Positions 9,306-18,674 of a stretch of DNA of 64,000 nt are shown piece after piece. Where the stretch lies: the NCBI RefSeq assembly GCF_000153165.2, contig NC_014472.1:3530001-3594000 (forward strand). The letters are read 5' to 3'. The DNA comes from Maribacter sp. HTCC2170 (lineage in GTDB: Bacteria; Bacteroidota; Bacteroidia; Flavobacteriales; Flavobacteriaceae). Position numbers and translations under genes: made by a program. The notes beneath the pieces were generated by a model that saw only the letters and a list, made by a program, of their open reading frames with translations, was not told where the DNA came from and searched no databases. The number at the start of each line of letters is the position of its first letter. The first letter of the stretch is position 1.

Positions 9306-10313
9306 TTATTGATCTTCTATTACCTTTAATACTAATTTACCTAGTTTATCCCCAGAAAAAAGTCTGTTGTAGGTTTGCGGAAAATTTTCTATCCCATTAA
9401 ATATTGCCTCACGACTTTTCAATTTTCCTTCCGCAAGCCAGGTACCCATGGCCATGGCGGCTTCGCCATATCTATTTGCCCAATCGAATACGACCATACC
9501 TTGCATTGTTGCACGGTTGACCAATAAGGAAAGATAATTGCTAGGCCCTTTTATTGCCGTCTTATTATTGTACTGTGAAATGGCTCCACAGATAACAATC
9601 CTAGCATTCATTCGCAATCTGGCAAGTGCACAGTCAAGAATCTCACCACCCACATTATCGAAATAAACGTCTAAACCTTTAGGACATTCTTCTTTCAATC
9701 TACTATTTACATCTTCGTTTTTGTAGTCAATGGCTCCATCAAAGCCCAATTCTTCCACAATATATTTGCATTTATCCGCACCACCGGCAATTCCGATAAC
9801 GGTACATCCTTTGATTTTAGCAATTTGCCCCACTATGCTCCCTACGGCTCCTGCTGCTCCAGAAACAACTACAGTATCTCCTTCTTTGATTTTACCAACT
9901 TCCAGAATACCAAAATAGGCGGTCATCCCAGGCATTCCCAAGGTACCGATATATGTGGGAAGGGGTGCTAACTTGGGATCAACAGAATATAGACCATTAC
10001 CATCTGATACTGCATATTGCTGAACGCCACCAAAGCCAGAGACATAATCACCCACTTTAAATTTTGGGTGATTTTTTGCCGCTACAACTTCCCCTACAGA
10101 CCCGGCCCGCATGACCGAACCTATAGCCATGGGTTCAATATAGGATTTACCTTCATTCATCCAGCCACGCATGGCAGGGTCTAATGAAATAAAATGTTGC
10201 TTCACCAAAATCTCACCCTCGTTTATTTCGGGAATAGGATTGGTTTCCAATGACCAGGTTGAAGCATCAGCCTGGCCCTGCGGTCTTTTTACAAATAGTA
10301 ATTGTTTATTCAT
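9306..10313 (-). CDS. NADP-dependent alkenal/enone reductase (PTGR1/CurA-like MDR)
   Basis: The 335-residue MDR protein belongs to the leukotriene B4 dehydrogenase/prostaglandin reductase branch. Diagnostic segments are SLDPAMRGWM near residue 45, GMPGMTAYFGILEVGKIK (about 129-146), VSGAAGAVGSIVGQIAK and DVYFDNVGGEILD. Family members reduce the 2,3-double bond of 4-hydroxy-2-alkenals, 2-alkenones and 15-oxo-prostaglandins. Placed among a 4-hydroxyacyl-CoA-type kinase and dehydrogenase, this hints that the operon may handle oxidised lipid fragments. The flanking spacings are 3 and 5 bases. Confidence 0.87.
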   Translation of the reverse strand: MNKQLLFVKRPQGQADASTWSLETNPIPEINEGEILVKQHFISLDPAMRGWMNEGKSYIEPMAIGSVMRAGSVGEVVAAKNHPKFKVGDYVSGFGGVQQYAVSDGNGLYSVDPKLAPLPTYIGTLGMPGMTAYFGILEVGKIKEGDTVVVSGAAGAVGSIVGQIAKIKGCTVIGIAGGADKCKYIVEELGFDGAIDYKNEDVNSRLKEECPKGLDVYFDNVGGEILDCALARLRMNARIVICGAISQYNNKTAIKGPSNYLSLLVNRATMQGMVVFDWANRYGEAAMAMGTWLAEGKLKSREAIFNGIENFPQTYNRLFSGDKLGKLVLKVIEDQ

Positions 10314-10318
10314 GTCTT

Positions 10319-11092
10319 TTATGTTTTCTTTTTATTGGAAAAGCTTTCTACATAAGCCTCCATCTTCGTTCTAATTTCGGGTTTCCACCACAAAGTTGCT
10401 GCTTCCTTAAGCGACGTATTCGGGTCCTGGTCAAGCTTGGCAAGCCAATGTTTTCTAAGTTTCTTTTTAGTATTGACCCATATTTCTTGATCCGCCTTCA
10501 TATACTGCTGCATTTTAAGTTCTGCATGGCCAAGTACTTGTTCTAAAGGAACCAAATCATCAACCAAACCAGCGGATACAGCTTCCTTTCCTGAGAGCAA
10601 TTTACCTTCCAAGATATAGCGATTTGCCAAACCTTCCCCCATCCAAAAAGCATAAGCTTCAGTCAAGTTTTGGGAAATTTGAATGTTTACAGCAACCTCA
10701 TTGAGCCCAATTACATATTGATCCCCTTTTGCCATATAGCGATTATCACATGTTACGGCTAGAACGCAACCTCCTGCCGGGGAATGACCGGTAATTGCTG
10801 AAATAAGAGGTTTTGGGAACTGTGCGAGTTCCTGAAAAAGTGTTCCGAAGTCTCCAAAGAAATCATTGATTTGATGTTCATTATACTGAATTAGTTCGAT
10901 TAGATCCAAACCGGCAGAAAAATAATGTGGCTGCCCCGTAAGGATTACACCTTTGACTTCCGGATCATTCTTAAATTCTTGGAACGTTTGTCTAAGTTCT
11001 TTTACCATTTCATGATTAATGGCGTTCACCTTTCCACGATTCATTTGAACAATACTATAATCTTCTTTTTTTATGAGTTTGAGTGTATTCAT
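10319..11092 (-). CDS. enoyl-CoA hydratase/isomerase family, delta3-delta2-enoyl-CoA isomerase-like
   Basis: The crotonase-fold protein has 257 residues. The CoA/oxyanion segments are HYFSAGLDL (about 57-65) and ISAITGHSPAGGCVLAVTCD (about 99-118). The position of the first catalytic Glu of hydratases (the Glu of GGCEL) is Val here, while the second Glu is kept in IGLNEV. This one-Glu pattern, and the GHSPAGGC...TCDNRY...IGLNE string, resembles mitochondrial ECI1 rather than a true hydratase. I therefore favour the isomerase that moves 3-enoyl-CoA to trans-2-enoyl-CoA. Hydration would then be done by the MaoC protein of this operon. Confidence 0.8.
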   Translation of the reverse strand: MNTLKLIKKEDYSIVQMNRGKVNAINHEMVKELRQTFQEFKNDPEVKGVILTGQPHYFSAGLDLIELIQYNEHQINDFFGDFGTLFQELAQFPKPLISAITGHSPAGGCVLAVTCDNRYMAKGDQYVIGLNEVAVNIQISQNLTEAYAFWMGEGLANRYILEGKLLSGKEAVSAGLVDDLVPLEQVLGHAELKMQQYMKADQEIWVNTKKKLRKHWLAKLDQDPNTSLKEAATLWWKPEIRTKMEAYVESFSNKKKT

Positions 11093-11112
11093 TTTAGATT
11101 TATTCCTAATAG

Positions 11113-11871
11113 TTAATGCAAAGAAGTTCCTCCGTCTAGGGTAATGGTTTGGCCAGTAACATATTTAGAATTGTCAGAAGCTAGCCAAACAATGGCCTCT
11201 GCAATCTCTGCCGCCTCTCCGAACCTGCCCATAGGAATGAGTCGTTTTAGCCTATCTCCCATATTCGGTTTCGAGCTCAATAATTTTTTCAGAAGTGCGG
11301 AATTGGTATATCCTGGGCATACCGCATTGATCCTTATATTTTTACGTCCATATTCTAGGGCAGCCGATTTGGTCATGCCTACAACTGCGTATTTACTAGC
11401 ACTGTAAGAAAGGTTGTATCCTGATGGTTTTAGACCAGCCAGGGAGGCCACATTCACTATGTTGCCATAGCCTTGCTTCATCATTTGTCGTAAAGCCACT
11501 TGCATGCAATAAAACACCCCCGTTTGATTCACAGCAATGACATTGTGCCAATCTTCATGAGTATGGTCGGCTGTCTTTTTTTGATTTTCACCCCCAATGC
11601 CTGCATTATTTACCATAACATCCAATCGGCTATATTCTTTTATGGTTTTGGATATCAAGACTTCGATTTCATCAAACTTTGTAACATTGGTTTTAAAGGC
11701 CAATGAGGTACCGCCGGCTTTTTTGATCCTGCCAACCACATCCTGGGCTCTTTCCATATTAAGGTCCGCTACTATGACTTTTGCCCCTTGTGCTGCGAAC
11801 AACGAAGCCGTTGCTGCTCCAATTCCACTGCCCGCACCTGTTATGACTACCACTTTGTTTTCCAATTCCAT
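11113..11871 (-). CDS. SDR family oxidoreductase
   Basis: This is a classical short-chain dehydrogenase of about 252 residues. TGAGSGIG is near the N terminus, NNAG at about 88, and NVASLAGLKPSGYNLSYSASK contains the catalytic Ser and the Tyr-Lys pair. The ATG at 11871 (MELENKVVV) is chosen over the long frame from 11937. The latter would overlap the kinase gene by 53 bases and adds residues that do not belong to the fold. The substrate is unknown. In the lva-like model it could be the LvaD counterpart that interconverts 4-oxo- and 4-hydroxyacyl-CoA. Confidence 0.85.
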   Translation of the reverse strand: MELENKVVVITGAGSGIGAATASLFAAQGAKVIVADLNMERAQDVVGRIKKAGGTSLAFKTNVTKFDEIEVLISKTIKEYSRLDVMVNNAGIGGENQKKTADHTHEDWHNVIAVNQTGVFYCMQVALRQMMKQGYGNIVNVASLAGLKPSGYNLSYSASKYAVVGMTKSAALEYGRKNIRINAVCPGYTNSALLKKLLSSKPNMGDRLKRLIPMGRFGEAAEIAEAIVWLASDNSKYVTGQTITLDGGTSLH

Positions 11872-11884
11872 AGGTATTAAAACT

Positions 11885-12964
11885 TTAGTATAGATTGTCA
11901 ATTCGTTTTTTCTGAATCGCTTGCCAAGCCGTATCACAACATAAGGCCGAGACTTTGTTCAACTGGGCAAAGCGAGGGTCGGTGGTATGCCCATGTTTAA
12001 AACGATAATAAATTTGTTGTGCAATCACAGCAATCTTAAAAAGTCCGTAGGCAAAATAGAAGGTCAAATGGTCTATATCTCTACCGCTTTTTAGTGCGTA
12101 CTGTTGCACTATTTCTGAGCGGGAAGGGTTGCCTTCCATAACCGTTGGGGAAGGTAGACCGTGTTTTATAAAATCAGCGTCTTTTGAGGTTGTCCAATAT
12201 GCCAAAGAAGTTCCTAGGTCCATTAATGGGTCTCCTAAAGTGCACATTTCCCAGTCTAATATAGCTTCTACTTTCTTCCATTTATCATCGGAAAAAACAA
12301 TATTGTCATATTTATAATCATTGTGGATCAGGCTAAAATCATATTGTTTGGGTTGCTGGTCCAGCATCCACTTCATGACCTTGTGTGCAGAATCAACCTT
12401 TTCCGTTGCCGCTGCAAGATATTGTTTTCCCCAGTTCGTCACTTGCCTTTCGACATAACCTTCAGGTCTGCCCAAAGATTCAAGTCCGGCTGCTCTATAG
12501 TCCACTTGGTGTAGTTCTACAAAGGTATCTAACCAAGTATCCGCTATGGTTTTAAAATCAGTGGGAGTTATCTTGCGTTCATGAGCCTCGTTAGCCGTTA
12601 AAATGATTCCCTCTACTTTGCTCATTATATAAAAAGGCGCGCCCAGTATTTCCACATCATTTGAATGCACATAGGCCTTTGGTGTTTTGTTGAAAATCTT
12701 ATGTAAATTATGTAGTACTCTAAATTCCCTGCCCATATCATGTCCCCTTTTTGGGGCCGAAAAAGGCGGGCGACGTAGTACATATTCCTTTTCTTCTATT
12801 TTTAGTAAATAGGTTAGATTGGAATACCCATTATAGAACTGACTTACAATCAATTGACTATTTTCCGTATTGATCAATTTTTGTTGTACCAAAAACCGCT
12901 TCAAGTTTTCTTCTTGAAGTTCTTCCCCTTTACGAACTGTTTTGGTCAATTCTTTTTCAGACAT
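11885..12964 (-). CDS. acyl-CoA-associated phosphotransferase (ACAD10/11 kinase-domain-like, LvaA-like)
   Basis: The 359-residue aminoglycoside-phosphotransferase-fold kinase shows YVLRRPPFSAPKRGHDMGREFRVL (ATP-binding Lys/Arg region), the Brenner-type loop SLIHNDYKYDNIVF (about 221-234) and the metal-binding ILDWEMCTLGDPLMDLG. These segments match the kinase domain of mammalian ACAD10/ACAD11 and Pseudomonas LvaA, which phosphorylate the 4-hydroxyl of 4-hydroxyacyl-CoA. The stop is one base away from the start of the acyl-CoA dehydrogenase gene's neighbour region, and the two genes lie back to back. They form the split version of the fused animal enzyme. It is not an antibiotic-resistance gene by context. 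Confidence 0.85.
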   Translation of the reverse strand: MSEKELTKTVRKGEELQEENLKRFLVQQKLINTENSQLIVSQFYNGYSNLTYLLKIEEKEYVLRRPPFSAPKRGHDMGREFRVLHNLHKIFNKTPKAYVHSNDVEILGAPFYIMSKVEGIILTANEAHERKITPTDFKTIADTWLDTFVELHQVDYRAAGLESLGRPEGYVERQVTNWGKQYLAAATEKVDSAHKVMKWMLDQQPKQYDFSLIHNDYKYDNIVFSDDKWKKVEAILDWEMCTLGDPLMDLGTSLAYWTTSKDADFIKHGLPSPTVMEGNPSRSEIVQQYALKSGRDIDHLTFYFAYGLFKIAVIAQQIYYRFKHGHTTDPRFAQLNKVSALCCDTAWQAIQKKRIDNLY

Positions 12965-12965
12965 C

Positions 12966-14183
12966 TTATGTATTCGAATATTTTTTTATTGTGTTTTTTC
13001 CTAGTTGACTCATGTGTACTTCATCTGGTCCGTCTGCCAATCGCAAGGTTCTTGCTGAAGCATAAAAATGTGCAAGAGGTGTATCACTGCAAACCCCTTT
13101 ACCTCCCATGATTTGAATGGCTCTATCAATCACATTCAAAGCCATATTGGGTGCCACAATTTTAATCATGGCAATCAGGTCTTTAGCTTCCTTATTACCA
13201 ACCTTGTCCATTTTATCAGCTGCCGACAGCACCAAAAGTCTTGTTTGCTCAATCTCACATCGCGACTGTGCAATTTCTTGGCGTATACTACTATAGGTAT
13301 CCAAGGTTCTACCAAACGGGCTTCGTTCAGAAGCTCTTTGTGACATCAATTCCATAGATTTTTGTGCCATCCCTATCAAACGCATACAATGATGTATTCG
13401 TCCAGGCCCCAATCGCCCTTGGGCAATCTCAAATCCTTTCCCTTCTTCCAATATGAGATTTGCTTTGGGCACGCGAACTTTATCCAAGATTATTTCTGCA
13501 TGTCCCTCTGGGGAGTCGTTGTATCCGAAAACACTTAATGGACGTACAATCGTTAATCCTGGAGTATCCATGGGAACTAATATCATACTTTGCTGAAGAT
13601 GCCTTGGTGCCTCAAAATCGGTCTTCCCCATGACTATAGCAATCTTACAATTGGGATCCATCGCCCCTGAGGACCACCATTTTTTTCCGGTAATCACATA
13701 ATCATCTCCATCAGCAACAATGGCCGTTTCAATATTGGTAGCATCAGAGGAAGCCACATCAGGTTCAGTCATCAAAAATGCGGATCTGATTACTCCGTTC
13801 ATCAAAGGGTTTAGCCATTCATCCTTTTGTTTTTGATTACCATATTTGGCCAATACTTCCATATTTCCAGTATCTGGTGGACTGCAGTTAAATACTTCCG
13901 AAGACCAAAGAATTCGACCCATAATTTCTGCCAATGGCGCATATTCGAGATTGGTAAGTCCTGGGCTCAAGTCACCATAGTTTTTGGGTAAAAATAAATT
14001 CCATAGCCCTTCTTTTTTTGCCTTTTCTTTTAATGTATCAAGGCCTGGCCATTTTTTCCATGCATTTACCGGGTTGTAGTGGAATGCCTTGACCTCCTCC
14101 TGAAAAGGATGTATGTTATTTGCTATAAAAAGCTTTAGCTTTTCCTGCAAGGCAATGGATTTTTCGCTGTATTCAAAATTCAT
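12966..14183 (-). CDS. acyl-CoA dehydrogenase, ACAD10/11 type (LvaC-like)
   Basis: The 405-residue flavoprotein has the ACAD domains in order: helical N-terminus, middle beta domain ([27 protein letters not shown]) and C-terminal helical domain ([53 protein letters not shown]). The ADGPDEVH ending, in place of the usual YEGT, is typical of ACAD10/11 and LvaC proteins. These act on 4-phosphoacyl-CoA. The gene ends one base before the kinase gene begins. Together they would turn 4-hydroxyacyl-CoA into enoyl-CoA or 3-hydroxyacyl-CoA that can enter beta-oxidation. Confidence 0.88.
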   Translation of the reverse strand: MNFEYSEKSIALQEKLKLFIANNIHPFQEEVKAFHYNPVNAWKKWPGLDTLKEKAKKEGLWNLFLPKNYGDLSPGLTNLEYAPLAEIMGRILWSSEVFNCSPPDTGNMEVLAKYGNQKQKDEWLNPLMNGVIRSAFLMTEPDVASSDATNIETAIVADGDDYVITGKKWWSSGAMDPNCKIAIVMGKTDFEAPRHLQQSMILVPMDTPGLTIVRPLSVFGYNDSPEGHAEIILDKVRVPKANLILEEGKGFEIAQGRLGPGRIHHCMRLIGMAQKSMELMSQRASERSPFGRTLDTYSSIRQEIAQSRCEIEQTRLLVLSAADKMDKVGNKEAKDLIAMIKIVAPNMALNVIDRAIQIMGGKGVCSDTPLAHFYASARTLRLADGPDEVHMSQLGKNTIKKYSNT

Positions 14184-14211
14184 AGTATCGCTATTTTACA
14201 ACCGTTAAAAG

Positions 14212-14982
14212 TTATCCTGAAATCATATAACCTCCATCAGCAACATATACCCCGCCTGTCATATAAGATCCTGCATCAGAAGCCAAAAGCATAACCATGC
14301 CCGCCATTTCATCAGGAGCTGCTATACGATTCAATGGTAAAGCTTTGGTAAACCCGCTGACCAATTTTTCGTCTGCCCAAAGGCCTTGGCTAAATTTGGT
14401 CTTGATTAGACCAGGGCATAGTACATTTGCACGGACCCCATAACGACCCCATTCTTTTGCCTGGTTTTTTGTAAGCATGATCAAAGCGGATTTAGTAGCA
14501 CTGTAAAGTCCTAAACCAAATCCTGGGCGTAAACCTTCTACTGAGGAAATATTAATAATACTACCACCCCCTTTTTCTTTCATGTGCGTGAGGGCCAAAT
14601 TTGAAAGCAACCAAGGTGCCTTGACATTTACTTCCATAATCTTATCGAACACCACTTCATCAGAACCTTCCAAGGGGCCGTAATAGGGGTTTATTGCCGC
14701 ATTGTTTACCAAAATATCAATTCGACCATACTTATCCATCGTCTTTTCAATCAATGCTTTACGTTGTTCCCCATCTCCGATGTGACAGGCAATTCCAACT
14801 GCCTCTAGACCTGCATCCCTGAATTCTTCAGCAACTGTATCAACTGCATCTTGTTTTCTGCTACTGATAACAACTTTAGCTCCATTCTCTGCTAATCCTC
14901 TGGCAATTGATAAGCCTATTCCTTTACTGGAACCAGTTATGATGGCCACTTTTCCGGTGAGGTCGAATTTTTGTTTTATCAT
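14212..14982 (-). CDS. SDR family oxidoreductase
   Basis: The 256-residue classical SDR has the cofactor motif TGSSKGIG, NNAAINPY in the NNAG position, NISSVEGLRPGFGLGLYSATK with Ser and the Tyr-Lys pair, and a C-terminal GGVYVADGG. It is the third SDR of the operon and follows the 602-residue acyl-CoA dehydrogenase gene by 80 bases. It resembles dehydrogenases annotated near ACAD11-like genes in bacteria. Substrate and direction of catalysis cannot be told from sequence. Confidence 0.85.
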   Translation of the reverse strand: MIKQKFDLTGKVAIITGSSKGIGLSIARGLAENGAKVVISSRKQDAVDTVAEEFRDAGLEAVGIACHIGDGEQRKALIEKTMDKYGRIDILVNNAAINPYYGPLEGSDEVVFDKIMEVNVKAPWLLSNLALTHMKEKGGGSIINISSVEGLRPGFGLGLYSATKSALIMLTKNQAKEWGRYGVRANVLCPGLIKTKFSQGLWADEKLVSGFTKALPLNRIAAPDEMAGMVMLLASDAGSYMTGGVYVADGGYMISG

Positions 14983-15062
14983 TTCTTTAGTTCTTCATTA
15001 TTTATTTTGGATTTTTCACATTCCTAAATCCCTCTTGATAGTGGATATATTTAAAGATTAAG

Positions 15063-16871
15063 TTATTCAAAAATCTTTTTATCAGTGTTTAGGGTCAAGG
15101 CTTGCTTATCCATTAAGATTTCGGCTAGGCCTGTTGTTTTCGGGAGTTCATATTTGAAATAGAATTCCATAGTATGGATTTTACTCTCATAGAAATCAGT
15201 GCTATGTTCTTTACTCCCATTTACCAAAGCATTTTGAGCTTCACGGGCCGTATCCAACCACAACCATCCTATTAGGATGTTGCTAAAGAACTCCATAAAG
15301 GGAGTGGCATCTGCTAAGAAACGCTGATAATCCCCTTTCATGGCAAAGCCCATCAGGGATTGTAATACTTGCTGCGTCAATGCAAGTTTCCCGCCCAACT
15401 TTTTGGCATAGGGTACTAAGGATTCATGCGCCATCGCCTCTTTTATGGAACCCTGAATTTCCTCGGATAACAATTGCAAGGCCTTCCCATTATCCATGGT
15501 GATTTTTCGGCCTAGTAAATCTTGGGATTGGATTCCCGTTGTTCCTTCGTAAATGGCAAAAATTCGGATGTCCCTCAAATATTGTTGTAAGATGTAATCA
15601 GAGCAGAAACCATATCCTCCTAAAACCTGAACTCCATTATCAACAGCAGATTTCCCCATTTCTGATGGATAAGTTTTTACTACTGGAGTCATTATTTCCA
15701 ACAACAACCTATATTTTTCACGTAAATCAGCATTTGCACTTGCAATCGAAAGATCATGATACTTTGCAGTCAACAAGACCAGGCTCAAAGAACCTTCCGA
15801 AACTGCTTTTTGCAGCAGCAACATTCGTCGAACATCTGGATGGTTTATTATTAAGGTCTGTTCTTGATTTACATCTTTCTTGCCCGTTCTTGTTAATTGA
15901 CGCCCTTGTGGTCTTTCATTCGCATAATTCAATGAAGCATGATAGGCGGCCGTAGCAATCGCAGCTGCACCTCTACCTACTCCGATTCTTGCCCCGTTCA
16001 TCATCAGGAACATATATTTTAATCCTTTATTGGCCTCACCTACAAGCCAACCTTGGCAATCATTCTTATCTCCGAAAAACAAGTGCGTGGTGCAATAACC
16101 CTTCTGACCCATCTTTTGAAAATCGGCGACGGTCGTTACATCGTTCGGGATTAAATCATCATCAATCGGTCTTTTTTTAGGAACGACAAACAAAGATATT
16201 CCTTTCGTACCTGCTGGTGCACCTTTAATACGGGCCAACACCAAATGCACAATATTTTCGGCGCCTTGATAGTCCCCTCCTGAAATGAAGATTTTTTGCC
16301 CATGAATCTTATATGAATCTCCATCAAGAGTTGCAGAAGTAACAATATCAGATAACGAACTACCCGCTTGTGGTTCGGTTAAACACATGGTGCCTCCCCA
16401 CTGCCCGGAAAGCATATTGGGCACATAGGTATCGTTCAATTCTTGGTTGGCAAAATGAGTAATCAGTTCCGCAGCACCTACTGTCAAACCAATATACCCA
16501 GGCATGTGGTTATTGGCAGCATCCTGAATAAAAGCAGATGCATGGGACACCATTCCGGGTAATTGCATACCCCCATTTTCATAGGAAAAAGACCCAGCAA
16601 TAAAACCCATATCGCCCCCATCCTTCATATATTTAGTTATCTGCGGATGCACAACAATCTCTCCGTTCTTGAAATGCGCGGGATTTTCATCCATCTCCTT
16701 GAAGAAAGGAAATAACTCCCTGTCAGAAAAATCCTTAACAGAATTCAACAAAAGCTCTACTGAGGCCTGATCATAATCAGCATAACGGTCTTGATCTAAA
16801 ACACTTTGAAGGTCATGTACCTTATAAAGTATAAATTTAAGGGTATCCAGGTCGATATAGTGATTAGCCAT
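15063..16871 (-). CDS. acyl-CoA dehydrogenase with C-terminal extension (FadE5/AidB-like length)
   Basis: The 602-residue protein is longer than the usual 380-residue ACAD. It shows CLTEPQAGSSLSDI (FAD/substrate region), KIFISGGD, RIGVGRGAAAIATAAYHASLNYANERPQGR and the active-site region IFAIYEGTTGIQSQDLLGRKI, with the catalytic Glu in YEGT. A C-terminal helical domain (about 470-600) matches the Acyl-CoA_dh_C-like extension of large membrane-associated ACADs acting on long-chain substrates. It is the first gene of the minus-strand operon, and no other gene lies between it and the 325-base gap upstream. It would catalyse the first alpha,beta-dehydrogenation. Confidence 0.88.
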   Translation of the reverse strand: MANHYIDLDTLKFILYKVHDLQSVLDQDRYADYDQASVELLLNSVKDFSDRELFPFFKEMDENPAHFKNGEIVVHPQITKYMKDGGDMGFIAGSFSYENGGMQLPGMVSHASAFIQDAANNHMPGYIGLTVGAAELITHFANQELNDTYVPNMLSGQWGGTMCLTEPQAGSSLSDIVTSATLDGDSYKIHGQKIFISGGDYQGAENIVHLVLARIKGAPAGTKGISLFVVPKKRPIDDDLIPNDVTTVADFQKMGQKGYCTTHLFFGDKNDCQGWLVGEANKGLKYMFLMMNGARIGVGRGAAAIATAAYHASLNYANERPQGRQLTRTGKKDVNQEQTLIINHPDVRRMLLLQKAVSEGSLSLVLLTAKYHDLSIASANADLREKYRLLLEIMTPVVKTYPSEMGKSAVDNGVQVLGGYGFCSDYILQQYLRDIRIFAIYEGTTGIQSQDLLGRKITMDNGKALQLLSEEIQGSIKEAMAHESLVPYAKKLGGKLALTQQVLQSLMGFAMKGDYQRFLADATPFMEFFSNILIGWLWLDTAREAQNALVNGSKEHSTDFYESKIHTMEFYFKYELPKTTGLAEILMDKQALTLNTDKKIFE

Positions 16872-17196
16872 GGCATTTTTGTTTTTTTTTAATTATACGT
16901 CCTAAGATAACAGTTTTTATGGGCCTCTACTGAAAACCTATTTAATAATATAGATTTGATTGCAAATACTCGAAGTAGAACAATCAATTCTATTAATTCT
17001 AGGGATTTGGTCTTTTAAGACAATATGGTCCAATTACCCCCAAGTGAGACACCTATTAAAATGCTGTAGCTGAGAACATTGAAGCTATTGGAATAAATGG
17101 AAAAGCTGGTGAAAGGATACCATATATGTCTAAAAATTTGTATTTTCCTTTTTATCAAAGACATTAAAAACCTTTTTATAACCTAACACCCAATTT
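16872..17196. other. intergenic region between divergent operons, possible coding remnant
   Basis: This 325-base stretch separates the acyl-CoA operon (leftward) from the amine-oxidase-like gene (rightward), so promoters for both should be here, but I see no clear TTG-N19-TAnnTTTG pair. About 17060-17135 on the plus strand reads as an uninterrupted, protein-like peptide (ENIEAIGINGKAGERIP) bounded by stops and lacking a start. It may be debris of a lost gene. Confidence 0.3.
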
Positions 17197-18663
17197 ATGA
17201 GCCATCTGAAAAGAAGAACTTTTATGAAAAATGTGGTAACCGCAGGAGTTGGGGCAACTGTCTTACCTATTAATACATTAGCCGCCAATGAGGCACAGGA
17301 AGAATTTGAGTTCAAATCAAAACCTTCAGGAGTTTCAAAAAAAGTCATTGTAGGCGGCGCAGGGATTGGTGGGTTATGCAGTGCATATGAATTAATGAAA
17401 AAGGGGCACGAAGTAATTGTATTGGAAGCATCAGGTAGACATGGAGGCCATGTGTATACTACAAGGGACGAACTTTCAGATGGACTATATGGAGATTTTG
17501 GACAGGAACATATTGTAAAACCAGGCTATGAAAGATATTGGAATTATCTTGATGAATTCGATATTACAGCCCTGCCCTACCCAAGAAGAAAAAATCTAAA
17601 AAGAAAAATAAATGGGAAATTCTACACAGAACAGATGCTCAAGGACCCTTCTGTGTTAAAAAACTTTGGTTTTAATAAAAGAGAAATAAAACATCTATCC
17701 AAGAATCCATGGCCAGAGTTAAAATCACTCTTCACGAAACCGTACTTGGATGCATTCAAAGATGAATACCAACCTTTCGGAGTTGGCCATGATGCCTTGG
17801 ACAATATTCCAATGTCTGATATTTATAAAAAGGAAGGGGCATCAGAGACAGCATTAAAGTTTTTGGGCGGGAATAATTCCTCTGCTCTTTACGAACTATG
17901 GTATGCCGCCATACTAAAAATGAGGGGAGTTGCCACATACCCAACAGAGGTTTTTCGTTTAAAAGGAGGAAACCAGATGTTGCCAAATGCCTTTGCAAAA
18001 AGATTGGGTTCTAGAGTGTGGTTGAATTGTCCTATCACTTCTATTGAAAATGGGGAAACCAGTGTAAGTGTAAAATATAAACAACAAGGGGAGGTAAAAG
18101 AAATTACCGCTGATTATTTTGTGAATTGTATTCCTCTTCCTACCCTCAAAAATATACCTATTCAGCCGGCTTTGCCAAAAGAAAAGCAATTCGTCAATGA
18201 AAATATAACCTATGATTCATACCAGCGTTTTGTTTTTCAGGCGAGTTCAAGGTTTTGGGAAAAAGATGGTTATAAAGACATTAACATGAGTTTGGGGCAT
18301 CCTGATTTATGGGAGGTATGGCAATCTGCCGAAGAAGTGGATACTCATAGGGTGATTGTTTTGGGAACAGGACCGGGTGGTGTGTCCCCAAAGCGGGCGT
18401 TGGCCGCCTTTCGTGCATCCTATCCAGGAAATGGTGATTCTATCGAATTGGCTGTTGGTAGGGACTGGACCAAACAAAAATATTCATCAAATTGTGAAAG
18501 AACAGCATTTCCAATTGGGGAACTTCATAAATTTTGGCCGCACATAATACAATCTCATGGTCGAATACATTTTGCAGGTGCTTATGCTGATAATCTCAAT
18601 TGGGGTACCGAGGCTGCCACGCGATCAGGCAACAGGGTCGCGGAAACTATTGACATGCTTTGA
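17197..18663 (+). CDS. Tat-exported FAD-dependent amine oxidase-like oxidoreductase
   Basis: The 488-residue protein has a twin-arginine signal (KRRTFMK) and a hydrophobic stretch ending near ANEA. A dinucleotide fold follows (VGGAGIGGLCSAYELMKKGHEVIVLEASGRHGG in segments), which is the FAD-binding GxGxxG plus the GRxGG region of the flavin amine oxidase family. The C-terminal FAGAYADNLNWGTEAATRSG is the usual second FAD contact. The family oxidises amines or phytoene-like lipids, and here the folded enzyme should act in the periplasm. A mono-heme cytochrome c gene starts 11 bases downstream and is the likely electron acceptor. Confidence 0.8.
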   Translation: MSHLKRRTFMKNVVTAGVGATVLPINTLAANEAQEEFEFKSKPSGVSKKVIVGGAGIGGLCSAYELMKKGHEVIVLEASGRHGGHVYTTRDELSDGLYGDFGQEHIVKPGYERYWNYLDEFDITALPYPRRKNLKRKINGKFYTEQMLKDPSVLKNFGFNKREIKHLSKNPWPELKSLFTKPYLDAFKDEYQPFGVGHDALDNIPMSDIYKKEGASETALKFLGGNNSSALYELWYAAILKMRGVATYPTEVFRLKGGNQMLPNAFAKRLGSRVWLNCPITSIENGETSVSVKYKQQGEVKEITADYFVNCIPLPTLKNIPIQPALPKEKQFVNENITYDSYQRFVFQASSRFWEKDGYKDINMSLGHPDLWEVWQSAEEVDTHRVIVLGTGPGGVSPKRALAAFRASYPGNGDSIELAVGRDWTKQKYSSNCERTAFPIGELHKFWPHIIQSHGRIHFAGAYADNLNWGTEAATRSGNRVAETIDML

Positions 18664-18674
18664 TTTATATAAAA

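Noticed and set aside
11885-12964. An aminoglycoside resistance phosphotransferase
   Set aside because: Motifs and the adjacent ACAD10/11-type dehydrogenase match acyl-CoA-linked kinases, and it lies inside a fatty-acid operon.
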